This document shows, piece after piece, positions 28,808-38,216 of a stretch of 64,000 bases of DNA (positions are counted from its first letter, which is position 1; each line of letters begins with the position of its first letter). Source of the DNA: Paenibacillus agri (GTDB taxonomy: Bacteria > Bacillota > Bacilli > Paenibacillales > Paenibacillaceae); assembly GCF_013359945.1 (NCBI RefSeq), contig NZ_JABWCS010000191.1, positions 1 to 64,000 of the forward strand, read 5' to 3'. Position numbers and translations under genes: made by a program. The notes under the pieces are model-generated. The model searched no databases and was not told the DNA's origin. It worked only from the letters and a program-made list of their open reading frames with translations.

Positions 28808-29024
28808 ATGCTGTAATACAGCTTTGAAGATATGAAGAAAATGAACCGTGCTCAGCTTGGTAATATGGTTCCACTAGAGCCTTATCGCTCGATACACTTT
28901 ATCGGACTAAACCAGGGACTTCCTATGGGCTATGTCCAAAAGTATGGGACGTAAAATTCCGATCAGAGAGATCAAGTGCAATGCTAGTGGGCATGAGCAC
29001 TGTGAATACGAAATTAGGCTATAA
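28808..29024 (+). pseudogene. Broken V4R-domain-like gene
   Basis: A good ribosome-binding site (AGGAGGGA) precedes an ATG at 28808, but the third codon is TAA. The same frame then reads YSFEDMKKMNRAQLGNMV and goes on through YRSIHFIGLNQGLPMG before stopping at 28952-28954. A +1 frame continues RKIPIREIKCNASGHEHCEYEI and stops at 29022-29024. The ends resemble the beginning and end of a V4R (4-vinyl reductase-like, small-molecule or heme-associated) domain, whose C-terminus has a Cys-x6-8-Cys-x-[FY]-x-[IV] pattern. About 100 middle residues are missing. One nonsense change plus an internal deletion and frameshift make this a remnant. It follows an FNR-type site and precedes the cupin gene. 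Confidence 0.65.
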
Positions 29025-29057
29025 CTAAATAATCCGTGAGGAAAGGATGAGCTATTT

Positions 29058-29399
29058 ATGCAGAAATTGATTTTATCAGAGGCTATTCAATACCAAGAGG
29101 GTTGTTTTACAAAACGAATTCTCTTTCAAGAAGGTGAAAGTGTCGTTTTCGTACTAAATTTCCTGCCTGGACAGCAATTGCCCACACATACGCATCCAGG
29201 AACTGATGTTTACATTCTGGTGCTTGATGGCAACGGCACAGTCACTGTGAACGGAGTCGATAATGAGATTATCAAAGGAGAGGTTATCCACATCTATGGA
29301 GAGGAAGCATTCGCTTTTCATAACAGTGGAGAAATACCTGCGAGTCTGCATGTCGTATTATGCAAGATTCCAGATGCAGCCTATACTCGCAACTTATAG
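29058..29399 (+). CDS. Small cupin-domain protein
   Basis: The 113-aa protein is a single cupin barrel. Motif 1 is GQQLPTHTHPGTDVYILVLDG (metal-ligand histidines in HTH, with aspartate in place of the usual glutamate), and motif 2 is GEVIHIYGEEAFAFHNSG with a later histidine. Such proteins bind metals or small molecules; the substrate is unknown. Start: ATG 29058 with a somewhat distant AGGA upstream. It lies downstream of the V4R-like remnant, probably in the same FNR-controlled unit, and ends in a terminator. It may serve a redox or anaerobic role with its neighbours, but this is inference from position. Confidence 0.75.
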   Translation: MQKLILSEAIQYQEGCFTKRILFQEGESVVFVLNFLPGQQLPTHTHPGTDVYILVLDGNGTVTVNGVDNEIIKGEVIHIYGEEAFAFHNSGEIPASLHVVLCKIPDAAYTRNL

Positions 29400-29423
29400 A
29401 TATGTATGTTGTCACTTAGAAAG

Positions 29424-29456
29424 CTCTGTGCCGCATTTAGCGAAGCAGAGTTTTTT
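29424..29456 (+). terminator. Terminator of the cupin gene
   Basis: CTCTG plus GC (29424-29431, one bulged base) pairs with GCAGAG (29445-29450), followed by TTTTTT. It lies 25 bases after the cupin stop codon. Confidence 0.7.
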
Positions 29457-29484
29457 GCATGTCTCTATGTATCTACGTATCAAT

Positions 29485-29527
29485 GTATATATAAAAAACA
29501 GAGGATCTTCGTGAGAAGATCCTCTGT
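29485..29527 (-). terminator. Terminator of tuf
   Basis: ACAGAGGATCTTC (29498-29510) pairs perfectly with GAAGATCCTCTGT (29515-29527). On the minus strand the stem is followed by TTTTTTATATAT. It marks the end of the str operon. Confidence 0.92.
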
Positions 29528-29565
29528 CCTTATGTTCAGCAACTATCCTAATGGATAGAGCCAAA

Positions 29566-30756
29566 TTATTTAGTGATGGATGCTACAGCGCCGGCGCCAA
29601 CTGTACGGCCACCTTCACGAATGGAGAATTTAGTACCTTCTTCAATCGCGATTGGGGAGATCAGGGCAACAGTTACAGTGATGTTATCACCAGGCATAAC
29701 CATTTCAGTACCTTCTGGCAGGTTGATGATACCAGTTACGTCAGTTGTACGGAAGTAGAACTGTGGACGGTAACCAGTGAAGAAAGGCTTGTGACGGCCA
29801 CCTTCTTCTTTAGTCAGAACGTAGATTTGAGCACTGAACTCAGTGTGTGGCTTTACGGAAGCTGGTTTAGCCAATACTTGGCCACGCTCGATGTTGTTAC
29901 GGTCTACACCACGAAGCAAAGCTCCGATGTTGTCGCCCGCTTGAGCGGAATCCAGCAATTTACGGAACATTTCAACGCCCGTAACTACGGATTTCTTAGT
30001 TTCTTCGTGAATACCAACGATTTCGATTTCTTCGCCCACTTTAATGGTTCCGCGTTCTACGCGACCAGTTGCCACAGTACCGCGGCCAGTGATGGAGAAT
30101 ACGTCCTCGACAGGCATCAAGAAAGGCTTGTCAGTTTGACGCTCTGGAAGTGGAATGTACTCATCGATGATGTTGAACATTTCAACAACTTTTTGAGCCC
30201 ATTCGCCATCTGGGTTTTGAAGAGCTTCACGAGCGGAACCACGGATGATTGGAGTGTCGTCGCCTGGGAAGTCATACTCGCTCAGCAAGTCGCGAACTTC
30301 CATTTCAACCAATTCCAACAACTCTTCGTCTTCAACCATATCACACTTGTTCAAGAAGACAACGATGTAAGGAACGCCTACTTGACGGGACAACAGGATG
30401 TGCTCGCGAGTTTGTGGCATAGGGCCGTCAGCTGCGGATACAACCAGGATAGCTCCGTCCATTTGCGCTGCGCCAGTGATCATGTTTTTAACATAGTCGG
30501 CGTGACCAGGGCAGTCTACGTGTGCGTAGTGACGAGCAGGAGTTTCATATTCAACGTGAGCTGTGGAGATAGTGATACCGCGCTCGCGCTCTTCTGGAGC
30601 TTTATCGATTTGGTCGAATGCTACAGCAGCACCACCGTAAGTTTTGGACAATACAGTAGTGATTGCAGCAGTCAGAGTTGTTTTACCATGGTCGACGTGA
30701 CCAATAGTACCAATGTTAACGTGTGGTTTAGTACGTTCAAACTTTGCCTTTGCCAT
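29566..30756 (-). CDS. tuf: Elongation factor Tu
   Basis: The 396-aa protein is canonical EF-Tu: the P-loop GHVDHGKT at residues 19-26, the switch [20 protein letters not shown] and SRE/GSAREAL nucleotide motifs, then domains 2 and 3 ending with [12 protein letters not shown]. It delivers aminoacyl-tRNA to the ribosome. It lies 106 bases after fusA across a palindromic spacer and is the last gene of the str operon, followed by a strong terminator. Only one copy is in the window. Confidence 0.98.
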   Translation of the reverse strand: MAKAKFERTKPHVNIGTIGHVDHGKTTLTAAITTVLSKTYGGAAVAFDQIDKAPEERERGITISTAHVEYETPARHYAHVDCPGHADYVKNMITGAAQMDGAILVVSAADGPMPQTREHILLSRQVGVPYIVVFLNKCDMVEDEELLELVEMEVRDLLSEYDFPGDDTPIIRGSAREALQNPDGEWAQKVVEMFNIIDEYIPLPERQTDKPFLMPVEDVFSITGRGTVATGRVERGTIKVGEEIEIVGIHEETKKSVVTGVEMFRKLLDSAQAGDNIGALLRGVDRNNIERGQVLAKPASVKPHTEFSAQIYVLTKEEGGRHKPFFTGYRPQFYFRTTDVTGIINLPEGTEMVMPGDNITVTVALISPIAIEEGTKFSIREGGRTVGAGAVASITK

Positions 30757-30796
30757 TTGAACAATTCCTCCTTAATATGTTTTCCTATTTATTAGA

Positions 30797-30846
30797 GCCG
30801 TCCGCCTACAAGTTTATCTTGATGACTGATCGGTATATCGGACGGC
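30797..30846 (-). other. Palindromic element between fusA and tuf
   Basis: GCCGTCCG (30797-30804) is the exact reverse complement of CGGACGGC (30839-30846), and a second stem CAAG/CTTG (30809-30812 with 30818-30821) fits inside the loop. No U tract follows on the minus strand, so it is more likely an RNA processing, stability or tuf-leader structure than a terminator. Confidence 0.45.
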
Positions 30847-30862
30847 AAGTTAAAACGGGTAA

Positions 30863-32941
30863 TTATTCTCCGCCTTTGTTCTTAACAACGATCTCTTCCG
30901 CAATGGATTTAGGAACTTCTTCATAGTGAGAAAGCTCCATCGAGAATACGCCGCGTCCTTGAGTACCGGAACGGAGAGTTGTGGAGTATCCGAACATTTC
31001 GGAAAGAGGTACCTTCGCACGAATAATTTGAGCACCACCACGGGAATCCATACCTTCGATCCGTCCACGGCGGGAGTTCAACATACCCATTACGTCGCCC
31101 ATGTATTCCTCAGGAACAGTTACTTCCACTTTCATGATTGGCTCAAGCAAGATAGGTTTACACTTATCTTTAGCTGCTTTAAGCGCCATCGAACCGGCAA
31201 TTTTAAATGCCATTTCGTTGGAGTCAACATCATGATAAGAACCATCTACGATGGTAGCCTTAACGTCTACAAGCGGGAAGCCTGCAAGTACGCCGTTTTT
31301 CATTTGCTCTTCAATACCGGCAAGAGCAGGTGCGATGTATTCTCTTGGTACAGAACCACCGACAATCTTGCTTTCGAATTGGCTGCCAGTACCCGGCTCG
31401 AGAGGTTCAAATTCAACCCATACGTGACCATACTGACCGCGACCGCCGGATTGGCGAACGAATTTACCTTCAACGCGTGCTGGAGCTTTGAATGTTTCAC
31501 GGTAAGCAACCTGTGGTTTACCCACGTTGGTTTCCACCTTGAATTCGCGGCGCATACGGTCGATGATAATATCCAAGTGAAGCTCACCCATACCTGCCAG
31601 GATCGTTTGACCTGTTTCTTCGTCAGTGTGAGCGCGAAGAGTAGGATCCTCTTCTGTCAACTTACCGAGAGCAACACCCAATTTATCTTGGTCAGCTTTG
31701 GTTTTTGGTTCAACTGCGATTTCGATAACCGGATCAGGGAAGTTCATGGACTCCAAGATTACCGGGTGTTTCTCATCACAGAGTGTATCACCTGTACTTG
31801 TGTCTTTCAAACCAACGGCTGCCGCGATATCACCAGAGTATACAATGGAGATTTCTTGGCGGCTGTTCGCATGCATTTGCAAGATACGGCCGATACGTTC
31901 ACGCTTGTTCTTAGTAGCGTTAACTACATAAGAACCGGACTCCAGAACACCGGAGTACACGCGGAAGAATGTAAGTTTACCTACATAAGGGTCTGTCATG
32001 ATTTTAAATGCCAATGCAGCAAACGGCTCTTCATCCGAAGAATGACGAACAGTTTCTGTACCGTCATCAAGGTGACCTTGAATCGCTGGTACGTCCACAG
32101 GAGATGGCAAGTAATCAACAACAGCATCCAGCATAAGCTGAATACCTTTATTTCGGTAGGAAGAGCCCGCGATTACAGGGAAAATCTTAACTTCAACTAC
32201 GCCTTTGCGAATTGCAGCTTTGATTTCCGGAATTGTAATTTCTTCGCCTTCCAGATATTTCATAGTCAGATCTTCATCAAGTTCAGCAACTTTCTCGATC
32301 AACTCGGTACGCAGTTTCTCAACTTGGGCCAAATATTCTTCCGGAATATCCGTTACTTCGATGTTTTGGCCAAGATCATCTTTGAACATGTGTGCTTTTT
32401 GCTCAACAAGGTCGATAATACCAGTGAAATCACTTTCTGCACCAATTGGCAATTGAATAGCAACTGCATTGGCTTGAAGGCGATCACGCATAGTTTCGAT
32501 TACGTTAAGGAAGTCCGCACCGATAATGTCCATTTTGTTTACATATGCGATCCGTGGAACGTTGTAACGGTCAGCCTGTCTCCATACGGTTTCAGACTGA
32601 GGCTCAACGCCCTCTTTCGCACTAAATACGCCTACTGCCCCATCCAATACACGCAGGGAACGTTCAACTTCAACAGTGAAGTCAACGTGTCCTGGGGTAT
32701 CAATGATATTGATGCGGTGACCTTTCCACGCAGCAGTCGTAGCAGCGGAAGTAATCGTGATTCCGCGCTCTTGTTCTTGTTCCATCCAGTCCATTGTAGC
32801 AGCACCCTCGTGAACTTCACCGATTTTGTGCGTACGGCCTGTGTAGAAAAGAATCCGCTCAGTGGTAGTAGTCTTACCAGCATCAATATGCGCCATGATC
32901 CCGATATTACGTGTATTTTTTAAGGAGAACTCTCTTGCCAT
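30863..32941 (-). CDS. fusA: Elongation factor G
   Basis: The 692-aa protein has the GTPase domain with [15 protein letters not shown] near residue 17, [19 protein letters not shown] and NKMD, then domains II-V ending with [10 protein letters not shown]. It drives translocation of tRNA and mRNA. No obvious fusidic-acid-type change can be judged by eye. It lies between rpsG and tuf in the str operon, with GGAGA before the ATG. Confidence 0.98.
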   Translation of the reverse strand: MAREFSLKNTRNIGIMAHIDAGKTTTTERILFYTGRTHKIGEVHEGAATMDWMEQEQERGITITSAATTAAWKGHRINIIDTPGHVDFTVEVERSLRVLDGAVGVFSAKEGVEPQSETVWRQADRYNVPRIAYVNKMDIIGADFLNVIETMRDRLQANAVAIQLPIGAESDFTGIIDLVEQKAHMFKDDLGQNIEVTDIPEEYLAQVEKLRTELIEKVAELDEDLTMKYLEGEEITIPEIKAAIRKGVVEVKIFPVIAGSSYRNKGIQLMLDAVVDYLPSPVDVPAIQGHLDDGTETVRHSSDEEPFAALAFKIMTDPYVGKLTFFRVYSGVLESGSYVVNATKNKRERIGRILQMHANSRQEISIVYSGDIAAAVGLKDTSTGDTLCDEKHPVILESMNFPDPVIEIAVEPKTKADQDKLGVALGKLTEEDPTLRAHTDEETGQTILAGMGELHLDIIIDRMRREFKVETNVGKPQVAYRETFKAPARVEGKFVRQSGGRGQYGHVWVEFEPLEPGTGSQFESKIVGGSVPREYIAPALAGIEEQMKNGVLAGFPLVDVKATIVDGSYHDVDSNEMAFKIAGSMALKAAKDKCKPILLEPIMKVEVTVPEEYMGDVMGMLNSRRGRIEGMDSRGGAQIIRAKVPLSEMFGYSTTLRSGTQGRGVFSMELSHYEEVPKSIAEEIVVKNKGGE

Positions 32942-32988
32942 GGAATGGATCTCCTTCCAAAATAGAAGTTATTTGATTGACTAAAATC

Positions 32989-33459
32989 CTACCAACGGTA
33001 GTGAGCAAACGCTTTGTTCGCTTCAGCCATTTTGTGCGTGTCTTCGCGTTTCTTAACAGAAGCGCCTGTGTTGTTGGAAGCGTCGATGATCTCAGCCGCC
33101 AAACGCTCTTCCATAGTCTTTTCACCGCGGTTACGTGAATAGTTCACGAGCCAACGTAATCCCAAAGCAGTACGTCTTTCTGGCTTAACCTCGATAGGTA
33201 CTTGGTAGTTCGCACCGCCGACACGACGAGCTTTGACTTCCAAAACCGGCATGATATTCTTGATGGCAGCTTCGAAAACTTCCATCGGCTCTTTACCCGT
33301 ACGTTCTTGAATCAGCTTGAACGAATTGTACAGAATGCTTTGAGCGACACCTCTTTTACCATCCAGCATAATGCGGTTGATCAAACGAGTAACCAACTTG
33401 CTATTATACAATGGATCTGGCAGTACGTCTCTCTTAGTAACTGGACCTTTGCGTGGCAT
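32989..33459 (-). CDS. rpsG: 30S ribosomal protein S7
   Basis: The 156-aa protein matches S7: [37 protein letters not shown] and [26 protein letters not shown]7 nucleates assembly of the 30S head. It follows rpsL by 43 bases. Confidence 0.98.
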   Translation of the reverse strand: MPRKGPVTKRDVLPDPLYNSKLVTRLINRIMLDGKRGVAQSILYNSFKLIQERTGKEPMEVFEAAIKNIMPVLEVKARRVGGANYQVPIEVKPERRTALGLRWLVNYSRNRGEKTMEERLAAEIIDASNNTGASVKKREDTHKMAEANKAFAHYRW

Positions 33460-33502
33460 GGATATCCCCCTTTCTTAAATGGTTCTTACTCAAGTTTTAA
33501 TC

Positions 33503-33922
33503 TTATTTTTTCACTTTAGGACGTTTTGCACCATACTTGGAGCGAGCTTGCATACGGTTAGCTACGCCAGCTGTATCCAGTGCACCACGAACGATGTGAT
33601 AACGAACTCCCGCAAGGTCTTTAACTTTACCTCCGCGCAGCAATACAACGCTGTGCTCTTGAAGGTTGTGTCCGATACCTGGGATGTAAGCAGTCACCTC
33701 AAGACGGTTCGTCAAACGAACACGGGCATACTTACGAAGTGCGGAGTTTGGTTTACGTGGAGTCATTGTGCCTACACGAGTGCACACACCGCGTTTTTGC
33801 GGAGCGCTCAAATTTGTAGTCTCACGCTTCAGGGCGTTATACCCTTTTTGAAGAGCAGGAGATTTGGATTTGTCGATTTTGGCTTGACGGCCTTTACGAA
33901 CCAATTGATTAATTGTTGGCAT
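33503..33922 (-). CDS. rpsL: 30S ribosomal protein S12
   Basis: The 139-aa protein matches S12: [21 protein letters not shown] split at the loop, [22 protein letters not shown] and [21 protein letters not shown]12 monitors codon-anticodon pairing. Residue 56 is arginine (codon 33757-33755, CGT), where B. subtilis has lysine and where lysine-to-arginine change gives streptomycin resistance; residue 104 is alanine where most bacteria have proline. It is preceded by a leader with a CCAC/GTGG hairpin and follows the L7Ae-like gene. Confidence 0.97.
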   Translation of the reverse strand: MPTINQLVRKGRQAKIDKSKSPALQKGYNALKRETTNLSAPQKRGVCTRVGTMTPRKPNSALRKYARVRLTNRLEVTAYIPGIGHNLQEHSVVLLRGGKVKDLAGVRYHIVRGALDTAGVANRMQARSKYGAKRPKVKK

Positions 33923-34058
33923 GTTGTGCCACCCCCTTCCTGAATTGATAACCTTCTTACGAACTTAAGTCCACAGACCCAGGTGGTTCATAAAAAGACA
34001 AATGAAAAGTCCTTGCTGCCGAAGTACACCCCGGTACAAAAACATTTCTAGATGCTTG
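33923..34058 (-). other. Leader/spacer between the L7Ae-like gene and rpsL
   Basis: The spacer contains a small CCAC-CTGGGTCT-GTGG hairpin shortly before the rpsL ribosome-binding site (AGGAAGGGGG). I saw no clear promoter or terminator. A conserved rpsL leader is possible but was not verified. Confidence 0.3.
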
Positions 34059-34310
34059 CTATTGTTTTAAGACGGCTGCCATCGCAGCGCCCACTTCTAT
34101 TCCGCAGGCCTTGCCCAAATTTAGCATCGTATCTACATAAGTGACCTTGACACCTTGTTTGTTACAAAGCATAACAATCCTGGAAGTAAGCCGTTGATCT
34201 CCGTCCTCTGCCACATATACTTCTGCGGCTTGGCCCATCTCCACCGCTTTGACGGTTTGCTTGGTACCGATCTTGACCTGAGCATCCTGTAATCCTCTAT
34301 CTTCAGTCAT
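34059..34310 (-). CDS. rplGB: L7Ae-family ribosomal/K-turn-binding protein (YbxF-like)
   Basis: The 83-aa protein is an L7Ae/L30e/S12e fold: KIGTKQTVKAVEMGQAAEVYVAEDGDQRL split by loops, then CNKQGVKVTYVDTMLNLGKACGIEVGAA. B. subtilis YbxF, in the same place between rpoC and rpsL, binds kink-turn RNA and associates with ribosomes. GGAGG lies 13 bases before the ATG, a rather long spacing. A hairpin separates it from rpoC. Confidence 0.85.
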   Translation of the reverse strand: MTEDRGLQDAQVKIGTKQTVKAVEMGQAAEVYVAEDGDQRLTSRIVMLCNKQGVKVTYVDTMLNLGKACGIEVGAAMAAVLKQ

Positions 34311-34433
34311 GAAAGATCATTACCTCCAATGAACAAGAATAACAAGGCTACTCACGCACCTTAGACATATTAGCATTATCAGAAGGCCCTGTCAAGAAAA
34401 TCAGCAATAAATTTATATATCCATACCAGGCAA

Positions 34434-34467
34434 TCGCGTCACATCCAGCAATGCAGAAGTGACGCGA
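34434..34467 (-). other. Hairpin without U tract between rpoC and the L7Ae-like gene
   Basis: TCGCGTCAC (34434-34442) is the reverse complement of GTGACGCGA (34459-34467), with a 16-nt loop. Neither strand continues into a T run, so it is unlikely to be an intrinsic terminator. It may be an mRNA processing or stability element that sets different expression of rpoBC and the str genes. Confidence 0.45.
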
Positions 34468-34490
34468 ATACACTGACAATGGTTATTCTA

Positions 34491-37400
34491 TTACTCGGCA
34501 GGAACTGTCTCTAAAGATTCCAGTTCTTCTCCCGCATTTGGATCAGAAAGTTTTACATTGCGGTAGCGATTCATACCTGTACCGGCAGGAATCAGCTTAC
34601 CGATGATAACATTTTCTTTCAGGCCGAGAAGTTTATCCACTTTTCCTTTGATGGCTGCATCTGTGAGCACGCGTGTTGTTTCTTGGAAAGACGCGGCAGA
34701 CAGGAAGGAGTCCGTTTCAAGGGAAGCCTTGGTAATACCGAGCAGTACCGGTTTGGCAACTGCAGGCTCATTACCCGACAGGATAGCTTCTTTGTTCGCT
34801 GCTTCGTATTCATGAATGTCCGCAAACGCACCTGGCAGGAGATTGGTATCCCCGGCATCAATAATGCGGATTTTGCGCAACATTTGTTTGATCATAACTT
34901 CAATGTGCTTATCGTTGATCTCAACGCCCTGGTTACGGTATACACGCTGTACTTCTTGCAGAATGTAGTTCTGTACCCCGCGGATCCCTTTGATACGCAG
35001 CATTTCTTTAGGGTCAATCGAACCGTCTGTCAGCTCATCACCAGCTTCAATCTCCTGGCCTTCGCTCACGCGCAGCCGTGATCCGTAAGTGATGGAGTAA
35101 GTTTTGGATTCAGCTTCACCTTGAACCTCGATTTCACGACGGTCTTTGGTTTCACGAATTTCCTTGATTACACCATCAATCTCGCTGATTGTTGCCTGAC
35201 CTTTAGGGTTACGGGCTTCAAACAACTCCTGGATACGCGGCAAACCTTGTGTGATATCGTCTCCCGCAACGCCCCCGGTGTGGAACGTACGCATGGTAAG
35301 CTGTGTTCCTGGTTCCCCGATGGACTGTGCCGCGATGATACCAACTGCTTCACCGATTTCCACGTGCTTACCTGTTGCCAGGTTACGTCCGTAGCACTTC
35401 TTGCAGACACCGTGACGGGCACGGCAGCTCAGTACGGAACGAATTTGCAGTTTGGTTACGCCAGCATTGACGATTGCTTCCGCTTTGTCGGAATCAATCA
35501 GGTCATTGCGGTGTACAATGATTTCGCCAGTTTCCGGATGACGAACAGTCTCGAAGCAGTAACGACCTTCAATACGGTCATACAGATCCTCGATAACCTC
35601 TTTACCATCCTGAATACGGCTAACAGTGAACCCTTTATCTGTACCACAATCTTCTTCGCGAACGATAACATCCTGTGCTACGTCAACGAGACGACGAGTC
35701 AAGTAACCAGAGTCCGCTGTACGCAGCGCTGTATCGGCCAGACCTTTACGCGCTCCGTGCGTGGAGATAAAGTACTCCAAGACGGTAAGACCTTCACGGA
35801 AGTTCGCTTTGATTGGGAGCTCAAAAATTCGTCCGGATGGTGTTGCCATCAGTCCGCGCATACCACCAAGCTGGGTGATCTGCGATTTGTTACCCCGTGC
35901 CTTCGAATCTACCATGAGCATAATGGAATTGTAACGGTCCATTGATTTCAAGAGGATATTCGTAAGCTCGTCTTTGGTCTTCGACCAGATCTCAATGACA
36001 CGGTCATACCGTTCGTCATTAGTGATCAAACCACGGCGATATTGGTTAGCAACTACGTCAACCTTCGCGTCGGAATCCTTCAGAATTTGTGCTTTTTCCT
36101 CAGGTACAACAACGTCGGATACGGCAACCGTTACACCGGAACGAGTCGAGTATGTGAAACCAAGCTGCTTGATCTTATCCAAGATCACAGACGTTTTGGT
36201 CGTGTGATAAGTCTCGAAACAACGAGCGATGATAAGCCCAAGATATTCCTTACCTACAGCACCGGCATCTGGAGCATTCATGATGCGCTCAAGAACATCG
36301 GCACCTTTTTCATAGATGAAATACTTATCAGGCGTACCATGGAGCAGGTTTGTTTTGGTTGCTTCGTTAATATACGGGAAACTGCTCGGATAGATTTCGT
36401 TAAAGATAATCTTTCCGACGGTTGTAATCATCAACGCATTTTGTTGTTCTTCAGTAAAGCATGTTTTGTTGAGTGCCTTAACTGGAATAGCAACACGGGC
36501 ATGCAGACCTGCAGTTCCACGCTGATAAGCTGAAACGGCTTCGTTTACGGTACGCAAAATCATACCGCTGCCCTTTTCTTCCTTGTTGTCCATGGTCAGG
36601 TAGTAAGTACCAAGGACCATATCCTGGGAAGGCGTAACAACCGGTTTACCGTCTTTAGGGTTAAGAATGTTACCAGATGCCAGCATGAGGATGCGGGCTT
36701 CAGCTTGAGCTTCTGCTGACAGAGGAACGTGTACCGCCATTTGGTCACCATCGAAGTCGGCGTTGTAAGCCGTACATACGAGCGGGTGAAGACGGATAGC
36801 ATGACCTTCTACCAGAATCGGTTCAAACGCCTGGATACCGAGACGGTGAAGCGTAGGGGCACGGTTAAGCAGAACCGGGTGCTCTCTGATTACTTCTTCA
36901 AGCACATCCCATACTTCAGGACTAACGCGCTCAACTTTACGTTTTGCGCTCTTTATGTTGTGGGCAAGCCCTTTATTAACCAATTCTTTCATTACAAACG
37001 GCTTGAACAGTTCCAGCGCCATTTTCTTAGGCAGGCCGCATTGGTACATCTTGAGGTACGGTCCTACGACGATAACGGAACGTCCAGAGTAGTCAACCCG
37101 TTTACCGAGCAAGTTCTGACGGAAACGTCCTTGTTTACCTTTCAGCATGTGGCTGAGGGATTTAAGAGGACGGTTACCAGGCCCGGTTACCGGACGGCCA
37201 CGACGACCATTGTCGATCAGGGCGTCAACAGCTTCCTGGAGCATCCGTTTTTCGTTCTGCACGATAATATCAGGAGCACCGAGATCAAGCAGTCTCTTCA
37301 GACGGTTGTTCCGGTTGATTACACGGCGATACAAGTCATTCAAGTCAGACGTAGCAAAACGGCCACCATCCAATTGAACCATTGGGCGAAGCTCCGGTGG

Positions 37401-38102
37401 AATAACCGGGAGCACATCCATGATCATCCAATCAGGTTTGTTGCCGGAGTTGCGGAAAGCCTCGATAACTTCCAGGCGTTTGATCGCCCGGTTACGGCGT
37501 TGGCCTTGGGCCGTACGCAGTTCTTCTTTGAGGAATTCCAATTCCTTGTCGATGTCGATATCTTGAAGAAGCTTTTTAACAGCTTCTGCACCCATACCGG
37601 CTTGGAAACCGTAGCCGTATTTCTCACGGTAGCTGCGGTATTCTTTTTCAGACAGCAATTGCTTCTTCTCAAGCGGAGTTTCACCTGGGTCAGTTACAAC
37701 ATAGGAAGCGAAGTAAATGATCTCTTCCAGGGATCTTGGAGACATGTCCAGTGCCAGACCCATCCGGCTAGGAATACCTTTGAAGTACCAGATATGCGAT
37801 ACAGGAGCTGCTAATTCGATATGTCCCATACGTTCGCGACGAACTTTCGCACGTGTAACTTCTACGCCACAACGGTCACAGACAACACCCTTATACCGGA
37901 CGCGTTTGTATTTACCGCAATGACATTCCCAGTCTTTTTGTGGTCCAAAGATACGCTCACAAAAAAGACCCTCTTTTTCCGGTTTCAATGTACGATAGTT
38001 AATGGTTTCCGGTTTTTTAACTTCTCCGCGGGACCAAGAACGAATTTTCTCCGGAGATGCGAGTCCGATTTTCATAAATTCAAAATTGTTAACGTCCAAC
38101 AA
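34491..38102 (-). CDS. rpoC: DNA-directed RNA polymerase beta' subunit
   Basis: The 1203-aa protein has the N-terminal zinc site ([19 protein letters not shown]), the catalytic NADFDGD near residue 450, the trigger-loop region and the second zinc cluster [11 protein letters not shown]. Length matches other Bacillota. The start is a TTG at 38102 immediately followed by another TTG; GGAGGG lies seven bases upstream of the first, and homologues begin LDVNNFE. It follows rpoB after 114 bases that contain a CCCTC...GAGGG hairpin. Confidence 0.98.
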   Translation of the reverse strand: MLDVNNFEFMKIGLASPEKIRSWSRGEVKKPETINYRTLKPEKEGLFCERIFGPQKDWECHCGKYKRVRYKGVVCDRCGVEVTRAKVRRERMGHIELAAPVSHIWYFKGIPSRMGLALDMSPRSLEEIIYFASYVVTDPGETPLEKKQLLSEKEYRSYREKYGYGFQAGMGAEAVKKLLQDIDIDKELEFLKEELRTAQGQRRNRAIKRLEVIEAFRNSGNKPDWMIMDVLPVIPPELRPMVQLDGGRFATSDLNDLYRRVINRNNRLKRLLDLGAPDIIVQNEKRMLQEAVDALIDNGRRGRPVTGPGNRPLKSLSHMLKGKQGRFRQNLLGKRVDYSGRSVIVVGPYLKMYQCGLPKKMALELFKPFVMKELVNKGLAHNIKSAKRKVERVSPEVWDVLEEVIREHPVLLNRAPTLHRLGIQAFEPILVEGHAIRLHPLVCTAYNADFDGDQMAVHVPLSAEAQAEARILMLASGNILNPKDGKPVVTPSQDMVLGTYYLTMDNKEEKGSGMILRTVNEAVSAYQRGTAGLHARVAIPVKALNKTCFTEEQQNALMITTVGKIIFNEIYPSSFPYINEATKTNLLHGTPDKYFIYEKGADVLERIMNAPDAGAVGKEYLGLIIARCFETYHTTKTSVILDKIKQLGFTYSTRSGVTVAVSDVVVPEEKAQILKDSDAKVDVVANQYRRGLITNDERYDRVIEIWSKTKDELTNILLKSMDRYNSIMLMVDSKARGNKSQITQLGGMRGLMATPSGRIFELPIKANFREGLTVLEYFISTHGARKGLADTALRTADSGYLTRRLVDVAQDVIVREEDCGTDKGFTVSRIQDGKEVIEDLYDRIEGRYCFETVRHPETGEIIVHRNDLIDSDKAEAIVNAGVTKLQIRSVLSCRARHGVCKKCYGRNLATGKHVEIGEAVGIIAAQSIGEPGTQLTMRTFHTGGVAGDDITQGLPRIQELFEARNPKGQATISEIDGVIKEIRETKDRREIEVQGEAESKTYSITYGSRLRVSEGQEIEAGDELTDGSIDPKEMLRIKGIRGVQNYILQEVQRVYRNQGVEINDKHIEVMIKQMLRKIRIIDAGDTNLLPGAFADIHEYEAANKEAILSGNEPAVAKPVLLGITKASLETDSFLSAASFQETTRVLTDAAIKGKVDKLLGLKENVIIGKLIPAGTGMNRYRNVKLSDPNAGEELESLETVPAE

Positions 38103-38216
38103 GGAGCAACCCTCCTTAACCTAATCCTGATTTAGTACCGCTGGCCCTCCCTTGATCATGACAATCAAAAGAGGGCGCGGTCCTTTTGTAATGGAATTCC
38201 AACGTTTCGGGATCTA

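Noticed and set aside
29551..30795. Open frame of 414 codons on the plus strand opposite tuf
   Set aside because: It is entirely antisense to tuf and shows no protein family features.
30926..32923. Long open frame (665 codons) on the plus strand opposite fusA
   Set aside because: It is a mirror of the strongly codon-biased fusA gene, has no ribosome-binding site or recognisable domain, and its composition (rich in F, N, C, H) is typical of antisense reading.
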